Made by a program: the position numbers and the translations under genes. The notes under the pieces are model-generated. The model was not told the origin of the DNA. It made no database searches and saw only the letters and a list, made by a program, of their open reading frames with translations. Below are positions 12,171 to 23,004 of a stretch of DNA of 64,000 bases, piece by piece. This DNA is from Asterochloris sp. CNOR1 (lineage: Eukaryota > Chlorophyta > Trebouxiophyceae > Trebouxiales > Trebouxiaceae): assembly GCA_963969365.1 (NCBI GenBank), contig OZ017756.1:558001-622000 (forward strand), written 5' to 3'. Position 1 is the first letter of the stretch. Each line of letters begins with the position of its first letter.

Positions 12171-12266
12171 CTGCAGCAGCAGCAGCAGCAGGGGGCGGCG
12201 GCCACCCCCTTCATCCTCTCCAGCAGTGCTGTCCCTTGCAACAGACGCACCAGCAGCAGCAGCAGA
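12171..12266. repeat. Two (CAG)n microsatellite tracts
   Basis: CAG triplets run at 12171-12191 and again at 12251-12266. On the minus strand they would encode poly-Leu or poly-Cys inside an otherwise unassigned open frame. Confidence 0.85.
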
Positions 12267-12990
12267 CCCCCTGGCATGCCCAACAGCAGGTACAGCAGTG
12301 ACCCCAAGCTGCTTGGCAAGCGCAAGAGAGGAAAGCGGCTGAGCATGCCTTGGTTTGTGTTTGTTTGTGTTGTGTGGAAGTTTCTGCATTGACAGTTCCT
12401 TCCGTCATTTACCTGGTAACATCACATTGCTCTCTTCTCTGGTGATATATTGCATTCAGAAAGTAACATGTGTTCTTCACAAACACACAAATTGTCCAGG
12501 GGGGCCAAGCCTCTGCTTCCAACTTGTTAACTTTGGGATGATGTTTGTATGGTTTACAAAGTTGATGGTGGTGAGTGAAGGCGCCGGGTCTGCCGTAGCA
12601 GAGTCCCAGCCTACCACAAATGATCCCGTCTGCTGCACACTTGGTACAGCAGTAGCCGAGCAGCTGGCTCAGTGCAAGGCCAGCCGCTACGACTAGGCAC
12701 TGGGGCTTGGTGATCCCCCAGATGCCCCGAGCAGGTAAGTATGCTTGAGACAGGCCTTGGCTGAAACCAGTCTGACGGCTGCTGGCAGGTCTAGGGCCTC
12801 AAGTATGGGTGCACCAGCTGGCTGCTAAGGTCGTTCAGCTTGCACTGTGGAACATGCAGCCTGCCACAGTGTTGTGCAGGACTGATGTGTGCGCTTGCAG
12901 CCAACTTTGGTCAAGTCATGCATCAGGAAAGGTTTGCCTTGGGGGCCTTAAGTGCTACATGGGAGCCGTAATTGCAGTTCTGTTGACATG

Positions 12991-13067
12991 AGGGCCAGCC
13001 TGCTGTCTGCTGCATCAGTGGCAGCCGGCCTGCTGTCTGCTGCATCAGTGGCAGCCGGCCTGCTGTC
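12991..13067. repeat. 30-bp minisatellite, about 2.6 copies
   Basis: The unit beginning GCAGCCGGCCTGCTGTCTGC repeats at 13021 and 13051 and is preceded by a slightly diverged copy at 12991. As 30 is a multiple of three, it keeps open frames on both strands (AADSRPAATD on minus, LLSAASVAAG on plus), so long ORFs here are weak evidence of coding. Confidence 0.9.
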
Positions 13068-13876
13068 GGGCCTGCTGCTGAACTGCATGGCGAGGTGGCT
13101 GCTGCTGCCTGACCTGCTGCAGCATGTCAACATCCACAAGTGGCTGTAGGCTGCAGCTGCAGTGGGCTGATGCATAACATGATGCTCTGACTGCTCCAGC
13201 TGTGCTGACAACTGGGTGCTGCCAGCAGATTGGCAACAAACGCTTGCAGCAGCCATGCACTCTCTCTCTCTCTTAATTACAGTCAGGCCTGAAGCCTGCA
13301 GCTCAATGGCAGGAAGGCCAATGTTGTGGCCACAACACTACACTGGCAGCCCCTTTGTGGCAGGGTGGAGGCCATGCTTGTGGCACCAGAAAGGCCAGCA
13401 GGGATCTTCATCATTGGCTTCTCGACCTGGAGCTGTCTGGGCAGCCAGGTGACCAGCAGCAGGGCATTGGCGCAGAGGCCACCGTCTCCATTGCAGCTGG
13501 TCGGCACCCGCTGGCTGAAGAGCAGGGCGCTACAGAGCAGGGTGCCCAACGCCAAGTTGTGCAAAACTGTTGTTGTGCATCCTTACCTGTCAGCAATGAG
13601 ACATGCCCCGCGCTCAAGCGCCTTCAGCAAATGGTGGATGTCCTCCACATGCATGCCTTGCATGCCAACCCCTCAATGCACAGCACACCGAGTGGCTTGA
13701 AAATTAGCTTTGCACTTAGCTTTGCACTCTGGCATATTCAATTTGAACTGCGCAAGGGATGTTTCAGCTGTTCAGCTTCTGTTCAAGGGGCCACTCTGTT
13801 CACTGAACACGACAGCATGCATTCTGTCACACCAAAGCTTGGGCGGGAGCTACTCAGGGGTATGCAGGGTGGCCTG

Positions 13877-16800
13877 TCAGACTGGTGGGCTGGTTGCTCT
13901 GGAGTGCGAGTGGCCGGCAGGCAGGTGCTCAGCTGAGGTGAGGGGCACCTGCTCGTCCAGCAAGGAGTGGGGCTTGAAGACATCCTTGACACCAGATGCC
14001 AGGTTGCGCTCCACCTGCAGGTAGTGCATGGCAGCTTTGGAGCGTGGTCGCCCAGCTGCTGCCTGGCTTTGGCATGCCTCTTCAGGCCATGCAGTAAGGT
14101 GGTGCGTGCTGCTTTCATGCCCCTGCCTGATAAGCCCTGGTGCCCCACGCCTCATGCTTGCCTGCCTGATCAACGGGCGCCTTCCCATTGAAGAGTGGGA
14201 CCTAGTGCAGAGATATGGTGAAGCAGTAGCAGGCAGGTGCCAACAGCGATGCCAACCACCTACCTTGTGTTCAGGCTCGCCTCGTTTCAGGTAGTCCACA
14301 TGCACATGGGCTGCAGGAGAGAGCCCAGCATTCAGCTGCAACCTCCTGCACGTGGCTTGATGTGCAAGGCTGCCCCAGCCAGCCTGACACGCAGTGACTC
14401 ATGCAGGACTACCTCACCTCGCTCTACATCTGGGAGAGCCTCCACTTTGTGCTGTAACAGTAGTGCTATGTCATGTGATTCCTGGACAGTCATCTGGGCG
14501 GGCAAGATGATCTCTATTTCTACCAGGAACCTGCAGACACCATGACCAGTCAGATCAAACAGCTGCATACAGGGGTGGGATACTGTAGTGATGAGCAGCA
14601 AAGCCAGTCCGTGATGTTTGAGCAGGGCATCTGTTTGCCATCACAGCTGTCAGCTCACCGACTCCCAAAGTGGAAGCCCCTGCAGGACAGAGGACAGCCT
14701 GTCAGGGTTCTGCAAGACATCAGGCAGGAAGCACCTGGTTCCACGAGCCTGGCAGCCAGGCTGAGCACAGTGCAGGCTGCTGGCATCCATGCAGTGCCTG
14801 CAGCATCTGGGCAGTACTTTTGAGTCTACATTGCGCAGCCACTGCAGGCTCACCTAATGACGTCAACCTCCAGGTCACAGTGGTGTCTGAGACTGAGTTC
14901 CCTGACCTCCTCAATGAACTCAGGTGGGGCCCCCTTGCCCAGTATCTTGTCCACCTGCATGTGGGTAGACAGATGCCGCTTAGCTGGGGGTTATGGTGGC
15001 CAGCTACAGCTGAATGCTAGTGGGCTCGCAATGCTAGATTGCATATTTTGTTTAGCCCAAGCAGGGAACCGCCTGAGGCGAAGCTTGGGTAAGCATGATG
15101 TGTGGCAGCTGACCGGGTGCAAATGTCTGCGGACACCAATTTGCTGGGAGTGGCGGCTTGCATGGCTTTGCTCAGCTACGGGGTGGTAGCTGATTGAGGA
15201 GAGCACGGAGGCTGCCTGGCCTGGTAAGCCAAGGCCTGGCGCCTGACTGGTTGTGCAGGAGGTGGGGCACTGCCATGCTCTGAGGCAGCAGGGTGCATGA
15301 CTTGCAGATATGGCAGAGCGGGCCACAGCATGGTCATTCCCAGCATGGTCATGCAGCACCCTGCTTGGAGCAAACAGAGCTCTCACACCAGAGCGACCCA
15401 CCTGGCCCTTGGAGATCTTGGCCCAGGAGTATATGATGTATATGGAGATTGTGATGGCAAGGGCCTGCGGATGGAACAGGAGGCTTGCATGTCTGAGGAG
15501 CATGGGTATTGTAAAGCATGAATGCAGGTGGCAGGAGAGCCAAACCACAAGGGCTGAGGTGCGACATTCTCCGCTGGGACAGGGCTTGGCAGGGCAGCAC
15601 CCATGGGGGCCAACTCACTGGGTCAAACCACCACAGCCTTTTGAAGTTAGCGGCCACTGCTGCACCAATAATCGCCACAACTGCGAAACAACATGGGGTC
15701 TGCAATGAGTGGTCTCTGTGGTGGTGCACCCAATGACAGGATACAAGCAGCCAGCTCAGGCTGCCTTGAGCAGGCCTGGCATCCCCTTGTGCATGAAAGG
15801 TGCACAAGGAAATGCCAGGGCCTGATTCTTCCAACCTGAGCAGCCCCTATTCCTGCAGCATGCAAAACCAGAAGACAAAGCTATCAGAGATTAGGGCTTA
15901 CTGTTGGACATGACATCATTGCGGTGGTCCTCAGCCAGGGCCAGCATGATGCTGGATTTAGCGCTGAGGGCCTGACAGCAGAAGTACAGGAACAACTTGA
16001 CCACCGTGGCCACCCCCAGAATGAGCAGCATCCAGAGGCCAGCATCAACCTCTGGGGGATCGTCTGCACAGCCGGCAGGGGGATCAAGTGACTTGAGTGC
16101 AGCTGCAGAAGGCGGGTGCCCAGAGGCGTGCACTCAGTGGCAATGATGCTGGCAGGCCGGTTTTGATGCACGTAGGTTGGGGCAGCATGTGATGCGGCAG
16201 GTCTGTGGGCGTGCTGGACGAGGGCGGCAGGCAAGAGCCAACACATCATTTTGTGTGAGTTTGTTTCTGTCCTGTGGTGTGCTTTGTCTTGTGCCATACA
16301 GCGCAGCAACAGGTGAGAGGGGCAAAGCCACGCAGTCAGCAGCACCTGTTGTGCTGAGCAGGACGGGGCAGGTGAGTGAAGCAAGCAGAAGCACCCGCAG
16401 TGCAGCCAGTGGGCAGCCACATGGCAGGGGGCCAGGGTAGTGGTCAGCAGCCCTCACTGTGCAGGATGCCGGCGTACAGGGCCTGCAAGGACTCTGTGAT
16501 GACCTGCAGGCAGCACTGGGGCATGTATTGAGGCAGGACTTGACCTGGAACACGGCAGTAAAGGGGGCGGCAGCACTGGCAGTAGCAGGCGGTGTGCTGA
16601 GATGCGGCTGCCTAGCTGTATGCTCTGTAGGCAAAAGTGCACATGGTAGCTACCCCTGACCAGAAAGGAGCCAGCCAGCCTGGCAGAGTGCACATATAGC
16701 AGATGGGTCTGTGCCTGACAGGTAGCTATGCAGGTGGCAGGCTTTTGTGATCACCCCCTAACCTGGAAGGTGGCGATTGACATGATGACAGCGCACAGTA

Positions 16801-17642
16801 TGACGCCGATGCACTCCAGCCGTGTCTTGCCAATGGGGAAGGCTGCATCCTGCTTGGCCATCGTCCATTCTGCCACTTGCAGCACCGCCTGGCAGGGCAT
16901 GCAGGACGAGGGTGAGCGCAGCAGCTTTGCCATCTAGAGGCATCAGGGAGCTGAGGACTGGCAGGGCACGCATGACAGGGTTGAGTGCAGCGGCTCTGCC
17001 ATCTGTAGCAAGGGCCAGCTACACTCCGCAAGCTGAAGGGTGGGCAGCTGTGCAAGTAGAGCATGGGTCAGCAAGGTACTCAGGGAAGTTAGTGCTGACA
17101 TGGAGTGAGCAGCATAAACAGAGCGGAGCAGGCAACGCCATCGCGTGGACCAAGCGCAGCCCCAGGCCTGACCATGATCGATGGTGCAAGCTCAAGCGTT
17201 TGCAGTCTGCAGCGCTGCAGCATGCCAGAGAGCAAGCGGCGCCATCTGTTGCATGCCTGGCTGCTGAGCAGCAGCATGCACAGGCTCACACACCTGGCTA
17301 GCCAGATCCACGAGCGAGTCTGCTGCGCTGGCCAGGACTGCAAAACTCAGGGAGAAGATGAAGGCGGCAATTTTGGCAGCCAGCAAGAGGATGTTTGCAG
17401 CCCTGCACAGCACACCTCATTGTCAGAGGGTGTCTGTGATCATATTGAATGCGGCGAAGGGGCTCAGCGCACCAGCTGAAATTCATGGCTGCCGTGGTCT
17501 GCCTGCCGTTCTCATGTGATGCGCTGGCCTTTGCAGCAGCAGAGGTCGTGCGCGCAAGCCTGAGGAAGGTCTCCTCCTCCTGTGGGTCATGGTTGGAGCT
17601 ATCTCTGATGTCTACAGCACATTCCATGGAGCTCCTCGACAT
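13877..17642 (-). CDS. Cation diffusion facilitator, Mn-type metal tolerance protein (MTP8-11 group)
   Basis: Twelve exons join in phase to 385 aa: 17642-17473, 17402-17294, 16888-16763, 16503-16458, 16063-15902, 15680-15619, 15464-15402, 14954-14854, 14679-14659 (21 nt), 14530-14418, 14310-14264, 14014-13877. The membrane part has AANILLLAAKIAAFIF, DSLVDLAS (DxxxD, TM2), FPIGKTRLECIGVIL, EDHRNDVMSN (DxxxD, TM5) and WWFDP with SIYIIYSWA. The cytosolic domain has GKGAPPEFIEE, GFHFGSRFLVEIEIILPAQ, SHDIALLLQ and AHVHVDYLKRGEPEHK. The two DxxxD sites mark the Mn-transporting branch, which exports Mn2+ to vacuole or Golgi in exchange for protons. ATG 17642 is the first Met. The last exon adds about 45 unconserved residues. 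Intron 2 has a tandem-duplicated acceptor region (16890-17008). The LINE sits about 75 bp upstream of the start codon. Confidence 0.93.
16890..17008. repeat. 67-bp tandem duplication next to the CDF exon 3 acceptor
   Basis: The segment 16890-16938 (CTGGCAGGGCATGCAGGA and following) recurs with changes at 16957-17008 (CTGGCAGGGCACGCATGA). The functional acceptor for exon 3 lies at the edge of the first copy, and the second copy lies wholly in the intron. This is one example of the splice-edge duplication seen across the window. Confidence 0.75.
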
Positions 17643-18279
17643 GGAGTGTCTCAGTTATTCAGTTTCCAGTCGTCCCCTGCCGACTGCTGCACCAGGGAAG
17701 CATTGTAAGAGCAAACAATGATGATGATGATGATTTAAATTTAAAGTCCGTAGCCTCAATGCACGGGCATAGGACTATGATCATTTCATCCCACCAATGA
17801 ACTTTGCTGAAGGTGTAGGGGTACAAAAAGAAGCAGTACAGGCATATCAAGCAGGTCACTGTACTTGGCTGGTAAAGAGGGAGCCGGCGCTCATAGCAGG
17901 CCTTGGCACTGTGCTGGGCTTCATCACCACGTTGGACTGCTAGCTGAGGTTGCTGCCCGAAATGCAAACACCCTGGATCCTGTATGGCGCAGGGGGGGGC
18001 TCAGCCCCCCTGACTGGCTTGCCACGCCCTCTCAGCTCGTAGACTTCGCAGTCATGAGAGAGTTATGCTTGGGTATGACTGTGACCAGCAGTCTTCCCCT
18101 CGCAGGGCACCAGGCTCCAAGGCGGCACACCCCAAGCAACAACTCAGCATGGGGACCTTAGGGGAAGACAATCATGTGATGAGTCTAGCGCATTGCTATG
18201 AAATTGGGGCTCTAATCAGCAGCTGGTGAGCTGGGGACACATCACGGCACATAGAGGGGTCACCCAGGGTGTCTGTTCC

Positions 18280-21200
18280 TCATTTAGGCCCAGATGTGCC
18301 CCCAGTGATGCCCAGCATATTTGCGTGCTGGAGCAGTGCTGCCCTGATGTATGTGGCCACTCGGCTTGGTGGTTGTTCAAACAGCGTTGCCAACGACTGC
18401 TGCTGCTCCGCAAACAGGTGGCTGTGAGCAGACCGGAGGTCTGCAAGTCCTGGGCAGTGTAGCAGGATATGGCTTTCATCCTCAATCTCATTCGGTGACC
18501 CACAGATTCGGCATGTCCGGTCCTCTCGCTTGAGCTGGGGCAATAGGTATCGCCCAGTCTGTACGCGCAGCTGGTGGCTGCTGCACCTGATGCTGGCATA
18601 GGCTCTGCGTAGCCTGAAGCCTCTGATCCTGGTCAGGTATGTCTGCATGGCATAGGCCGTGTTGGGACCCCGCATCTGCATGTAGGTGGCCACGGTGGCG
18701 GCCTGGCAGTCCCTGAAGCGCTGCTCATGCTGTTCCTTGCCAGGGGCTGTCTCTGCGCTGCCATGTGCCTGTAGTGCACAGAAGGGGGCCAAGGAGAGGT
18801 CGCGGTACAGCGGCAGGTAGCAGACGCCGTCATACATAGCCCATAGCAGGGGCTCCTTCTGAAGCTTCGGCTTGAGGTCCCAAATGCGTTGTCTGAACCT
18901 GTCCACTTGCCGCTGCCAATGCACTGCCAGGGGATATCTGCCAAACTCAGCAAGTGCAATCAGACTGTGTGTGTGGCAGTGGATGCCAAGCAATCTGCGC
19001 AAAAATTGTGCATGCAGAGACTCAAGCTGCGCTGTGGCTTGTGTGCCTGCTCTGTGGTCCCAGAACCAGACCTCACAGCCATAGCTCAATATGGGCAGCA
19101 CCAAGGCATCAAACAACTTGCAGATGCGGCGCGGGCACGTCAAACTGATCTGTGCACAGCGCCTGAGCATGTTGTTCATGGTTTTACGCGCAGCTTCCAG
19201 GTGCTCGCCAAGGGATTTGGCAAAGCCCTCCTTGGTGGCTTCAAACCACAGGCCCAGGTACTTGAATGAATCCGAGCGCGTCAGGGGGTGCCCACTGTAT
19301 GTGAAGGTGCTGCATTCTTGGCGCTGTGTCTCAAACACCACCACTTCCGTCTTGACCAAACTGACTCTGAGCCGCCTGTTTTCACAGAATATCTGTAAAG
19401 CATTCAGCAATCGTTGCAGTCCTTCTTCACTTGTGCTCATGAGCACCAAATCGTCTGCGAAGAGCAGCAGCGGCACATCATGAAACATGAGCGTGGGTGC
19501 ATGGTTTCCTTTAACTTTGCGCATGACCTTGTCCAGCACATCGATCAGCAGTCCAAAGAGGAGTGGGCTGAGGGGGCTGCCTTGCTGCACTCCTTGCAGG
19601 CACCTGAATGCCTCAGATATGCCCCCTCCAGCCCTGACCGCTGCTGAGTCTTGGGCGTACATGCTTTGCAGGCAGCTCATGAAGTGTCCACACACCCCCA
19701 GGTTTTGTAGGACAGCCCACAGCACCCCGCGATCCACTGTGTCAAAGGCCTTCTCAAAATCAACAAAGCAGCAGAAAAGCTTGCTGTTGTGCCGCCTATA
19801 TTTTCTTACCAGAATGTTCAGTGTGCTCAGCTGTCCAGCAGTGCTGTGGCCCCTGCGGAAGCCAGCCTGCGGTGGTGCTCTGAGATTGAGCGCTTCCGCC
19901 CACCGGGTCATGCGCTGCTCCATCACTGTGGCAAATAGCTTGGCCAGCACAGGAACGACCGTGATTGGCCGGTAGCTGTTCATGTTGAGAGGATCCCTCC
20001 GTTTTCCCTTGTATACTGCAGTGACTAGGCCAGTGCTGAGCGACGTGGGATAGGTCCCCTTGAGCATGCTGGTGAACAGCTTGGCTAGGCAGTGTTGCAT
20101 GTGGAATGGCCCATGCTTCAGCAGCTCTGCACTCATGCCATCGATGCCAGCTGCTTTGCCAGCACTCAGTTTGCGCAGACCAGCCCGCACATCAGAAATG
20201 GTGCAGTCAGCATTCAGGAAAGCATCTGTGCCAATATGTACTCCTGTGATGGTGTCTTCAGGGAGCAGCTTTGGGACGGCAGCAGATGCGGGATGGCTGC
20301 CCAGCACCTTCTGCATGTGCGCAGCCTGGATGGCACTGGACAGCGGGCACCCAGGGCGCCTGCGCCACCCTGCTATGCGATGAAGATCCGGCAATGAGAG
20401 GTGATCCATGCGGCGCATCTCGTTGGTCAGAAACTGTCGATATTTGCGGCGTCGGACAGCCCGGTGCCTGCATCTTAAACTGTTAGCAGCAGCGTGGTGG
20501 GCAGTCAGCACAGGAGCCCTTGCTGCTGCTTTCCATTCACGCCATGAGGCCCAGCATTCTGCATCAAACCACACCGGAAACTGGCGGGGTTTCTGGCCCC
20601 TTCCCTTCTTCAGGGCAAAAGTCTGCACAGCAGCGTCAGCCAAGCATCGTGTCATAGTCAGGACCCCAGCCTCTGGGTCTGCACAGGCCGCATCTAGCTG
20701 CTGCTGGTCTGCAGCACACAGAAAATGCTGCCAGTACTGCTCCTCCCTTTCGGCCTCAAACTTCACAGCAGGCACTTGCAGACACCCTGCCTTTGAGTGG
20801 GCTGGCTGGTCAGCCTGGCCATTGTAGGCTGGGGGCTCCTGTGCAGCAGGCAGCCTGAACCGTGCCATCACAGGGTGGTGGTCTGAGCAGCTCATGTATG
20901 GTGTGCTTACTTTCTGCAGGACTTCAAGCCGCTCTGCCCAGGGGTAGAGGGCTGACGAGGCCATGTGGTAGTCCAGCGTGGTGCGCACCACACGCTTGCG
21001 GCCGCGCATGAAGGTGGTCCTGCCAGTTGGGTCGCCATGGACTCTGCCATTGAGAATGAGCAGGGAATTGTCCTTGCAGAACTGCAGTTGCTGGCGACCT
21101 CTCCTGTCTACTGCATGGGGGCACTCATTTCTTCTTTCTGGCACGTGCTCTGGCAGTTCATCTAGAGCCTGTACAGCATCAGGGATTTCAGGGCCCTCCA

Positions 21201-21687
21201 GCATCACATGGTCTGGCAAGGTCCCCGTGTGGGCATTGGTGTCCCCACACACCCAGAACTGAACACCTCTGGGCAACTCTTGAGAGAGTAATCTCATGTC
21301 TGCAGATAAATCCTTGAAAGTGGACAGATCTTTGTGCTTGTGGCCTGGGGGCATGTAGCATGTGGCAAAGGCAACGTGCTGAGGGTGATCACCCCCCAGG
21401 CGAACATGCAGCCACAGGTAAGTGCCATCTGGAGCACATTTCCAAACAGAACAGCGGTCAGCCCACTCGCGCTTTATGTAGACAGCAATACCCCCATGCG
21501 GTACCTTGCCACTTTGTAGGTGGCTGGGGCGCACAAGGTCATGGTAAACATATCCTTGCATGTCAGGCAGGTGTTCGCCATCGGCGTGCCAGGTCTCTGT
21601 CAGGCAAATGAATGTGCAGTTCAGTGCCACCAAGTTCTGTAGTGCATCAGGCATTGACAGGTGTGCTCTGCTGAGCCCCCCGCGCAT
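18280..21687 (-). CDS. LINE ORF2: APE endonuclease - reverse transcriptase - zinc knuckle
   Basis: The frame is 1135 aa from the first ATG. Visible motifs are the apurinic-type endonuclease (LTETWHADG about residue 28, GDTNAHTG about 146, SDHHPVMARF about 265) and the reverse transcriptase (YRPITVVPVLAKLF, DFEKAFDTV about 642, GVQQGSPLSPLLFG, and the catalytic FADDLVLMS about 744, then FKYLGLWF). A C-terminal CCHC-type knuckle reads CRICGSPNE...HILLHC at about 1056. No RNase H domain is seen. The protein nicks target DNA and copies the element RNA in place. The endonuclease fold normally starts with a strand like AVLWNMRGG, whose first residues lie before this ATG, so translation may begin by UAG readthrough from ORF1 or at an unrecognised site. 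No interruption is seen. Confidence 0.95.
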   Translation of the reverse strand: MRGGLSRAHLSMPDALQNLVALNCTFICLTETWHADGEHLPDMQGYVYHDLVRPSHLQSGKVPHGGIAVYIKREWADRCSVWKCAPDGTYLWLHVRLGGDHPQHVAFATCYMPPGHKHKDLSTFKDLSADMRLLSQELPRGVQFWVCGDTNAHTGTLPDHVMLEGPEIPDAVQALDELPEHVPERRNECPHAVDRRGRQQLQFCKDNSLLILNGRVHGDPTGRTTFMRGRKRVVRTTLDYHMASSALYPWAERLEVLQKVSTPYMSCSDHHPVMARFRLPAAQEPPAYNGQADQPAHSKAGCLQVPAVKFEAEREEQYWQHFLCAADQQQLDAACADPEAGVLTMTRCLADAAVQTFALKKGRGQKPRQFPVWFDAECWASWREWKAAARAPVLTAHHAAANSLRCRHRAVRRRKYRQFLTNEMRRMDHLSLPDLHRIAGWRRRPGCPLSSAIQAAHMQKVLGSHPASAAVPKLLPEDTITGVHIGTDAFLNADCTISDVRAGLRKLSAGKAAGIDGMSAELLKHGPFHMQHCLAKLFTSMLKGTYPTSLSTGLVTAVYKGKRRDPLNMNSYRPITVVPVLAKLFATVMEQRMTRWAEALNLRAPPQAGFRRGHSTAGQLSTLNILVRKYRRHNSKLFCCFVDFEKAFDTVDRGVLWAVLQNLGVCGHFMSCLQSMYAQDSAAVRAGGGISEAFRCLQGVQQGSPLSPLLFGLLIDVLDKVMRKVKGNHAPTLMFHDVPLLLFADDLVLMSTSEEGLQRLLNALQIFCENRRLRVSLVKTEVVVFETQRQECSTFTYSGHPLTRSDSFKYLGLWFEATKEGFAKSLGEHLEAARKTMNNMLRRCAQISLTCPRRICKLFDALVLPILSYGCEVWFWDHRAGTQATAQLESLHAQFLRRLLGIHCHTHSLIALAEFGRYPLAVHWQRQVDRFRQRIWDLKPKLQKEPLLWAMYDGVCYLPLYRDLSLAPFCALQAHGSAETAPGKEQHEQRFRDCQAATVATYMQMRGPNTAYAMQTYLTRIRGFRLRRAYASIRCSSHQLRVQTGRYLLPQLKREDRTCRICGSPNEIEDESHILLHCPGLADLRSAHSHLFAEQQQSLATLFEQPPSRVATYIRAALLQHANMLGITGGTSGPK

Positions 21688-21732
21688 GTTCCATAATACC
21701 GCGGAGAGCTCGGCAGCATGGGTCCCTTCTCC

Positions 21733-23004
21733 CTAGCAGCTCCTATCCAGGAGCCACCGGCCGCTGTCGGTGCGGATCCAAATGCGGTCCAGTCGGAAGC
21801 AGCAGGTGATGTTCTGCTTGCGCAAGTCGCGAAAGCGGCCCATGGCCAGGCGCTTCCTCATCTGTTGCTCAGGGGTCAAATCTGGCTGCAGATAAACCTT
21901 GTTAAATGCTGGATGGTGCTTGAGCTGACTTGCAGCACGTAGTACACTGGCACATTGATCTTTGCGGGCAACCCGTATGCGCACAGGGGGAGTCTTCCCT
22001 GTCGCATTTCTCAGCTTGATGCGCTCTACCTTCAGCACCTCAACACCCTCAAGGTGCAGGCCATCCTTCAGCATGTCAGCAACCTGGTTCTGAAGCATGC
22101 CCACATCCTCAGTGCTGAAGTCCTGTGCATCAGGCCCCTCGCAAGTCATTCCATGTGCCACCACCACATCCTCATTAGCAGGTACACTCTTATCTGCAGG
22201 CTCCGCCGCTCTGTCTGCATCACGCTCCTGAATCACCCGTTCCAGCTGGGTCTGCTGCTCCTCAGTCCTCATTTGCGTCTGCCGCAGCCCTGCCTCTACT
22301 GCCTGCATTGCAGCCTGGCTTGGCCCACTGGTGGCTGCCGTGGTCTGTGCCTGCTCAAGCTGTTGCACCCGCTGTAAGGTGGCTGCCAGTTGCGTCTGGG
22401 TATCTGTCAGCTTTTGTTCTACTGCACTGAGCTTCTGCTCCAGCTGCTGGTCCCGGCCGCGAAGCATGTGCTGGACCATTGCCCTTATGTCTGCTTCTGA
22501 TAAGACCTTTGCAGGCCTCATGTCTGCAGCGGCGTCGCTGCCTTCTGCAGCCTGTGGTGCAGGCGTCAGCAGCACTGCGGGCCCCAACTCCCCCACCTCA
22601 AGGGCGGCAGGGGTGTTGTTACCAGCATCAGCAGCTGAGGCTGCTGAGGCTGGTGCCAAAAGCCCAGTCTCAGCAGGTCCAGACACCAGCGCATCAGGCT
22701 CTGCAGTCGGTGCCAAAGGACCAACTACAGGCAATGGCGTCACGGCCATGCTGCCACCTGTCTTGCCACCTGCCCTGCCTCCTCTTGCATCAGGCAGGCG
22801 TGCCTGCTTGGCGAGTCTGCTGCTGTCTTGGCCTCCATCACATTCAGTCAAATCATCGCTCTTGTCGGCCCAGCGGTTCACTGTTGTATCCTTGCCAGCC
22901 CTCCCAGGCTGCACCCTGCTCAAAAGAGGCGGTGCTGCTGGTCGGCCAGGCTTTGGCGCCTCCCGGCCTGGGCTAAATCTGCGCTGTGCTGAGCTGAGCA
23001 CCAT
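21733..23004 (-). CDS. LINE ORF1 (L1 ORF1p-like nucleic-acid chaperone)
   Basis: The frame is 423 aa from ATG 23004, the first ATG before the proline/alanine-rich N-terminus. A heptad-rich coiled coil follows (LEQKLSAVEQKLTDTQTQLA and on to LEQ, about residues 185-225). Next is a C-terminal domain with VEVLKVERIKLRNATGK, PPVRIRVARKD and LTPEQQMRKRLAMGRFRDLR. That order (coiled coil, RRM-like region, C-terminal RNA-binding domain) is the layout of L1 ORF1 proteins, which trimerise and coat the element RNA. No zinc knuckle is visible. The frame ends WLLDRSC and then UAG at 21735-21733; ORF2 continues in the same frame 15 codons later. Confidence 0.85.
   Translation of the reverse strand: MVLSSAQRRFSPGREAPKPGRPAAPPLLSRVQPGRAGKDTTVNRWADKSDDLTECDGGQDSSRLAKQARLPDARGGRAGGKTGGSMAVTPLPVVGPLAPTAEPDALVSGPAETGLLAPASAASAADAGNNTPAALEVGELGPAVLLTPAPQAAEGSDAAADMRPAKVLSEADIRAMVQHMLRGRDQQLEQKLSAVEQKLTDTQTQLAATLQRVQQLEQAQTTAATSGPSQAAMQAVEAGLRQTQMRTEEQQTQLERVIQERDADRAAEPADKSVPANEDVVVAHGMTCEGPDAQDFSTEDVGMLQNQVADMLKDGLHLEGVEVLKVERIKLRNATGKTPPVRIRVARKDQCASVLRAASQLKHHPAFNKVYLQPDLTPEQQMRKRLAMGRFRDLRKQNITCCFRLDRIWIRTDSGRWLLDRSC

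Larger units (their letters stand above)
11015..13876. other. Unresolved region with low-complexity repeats and orphan exon candidates
   Basis: Several overlapping open frames exist on both strands, but none shows a family I recognise. On the minus strand, 13690-13590 reads MHVEDIHHLLKALERGACLI and ends at a strong donor (GACAG then GTAAGG). Another minus frame near 13560-13320 contains LCANALLLVTWLPRQLQVEK. The span also holds (CAG)n tracts, a 30-bp minisatellite and a CT run at 13261-13274. It may contain one gene with decayed or unusual exons downstream of the CDF gene. Confidence 0.3.

Noticed and set aside
12952-13149. Plus frame with repeated LLSAASVAAG segments resembling a membrane helix
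   Set aside because: The apparent hydrophobic repeat is simply translation of the 30-bp minisatellite.
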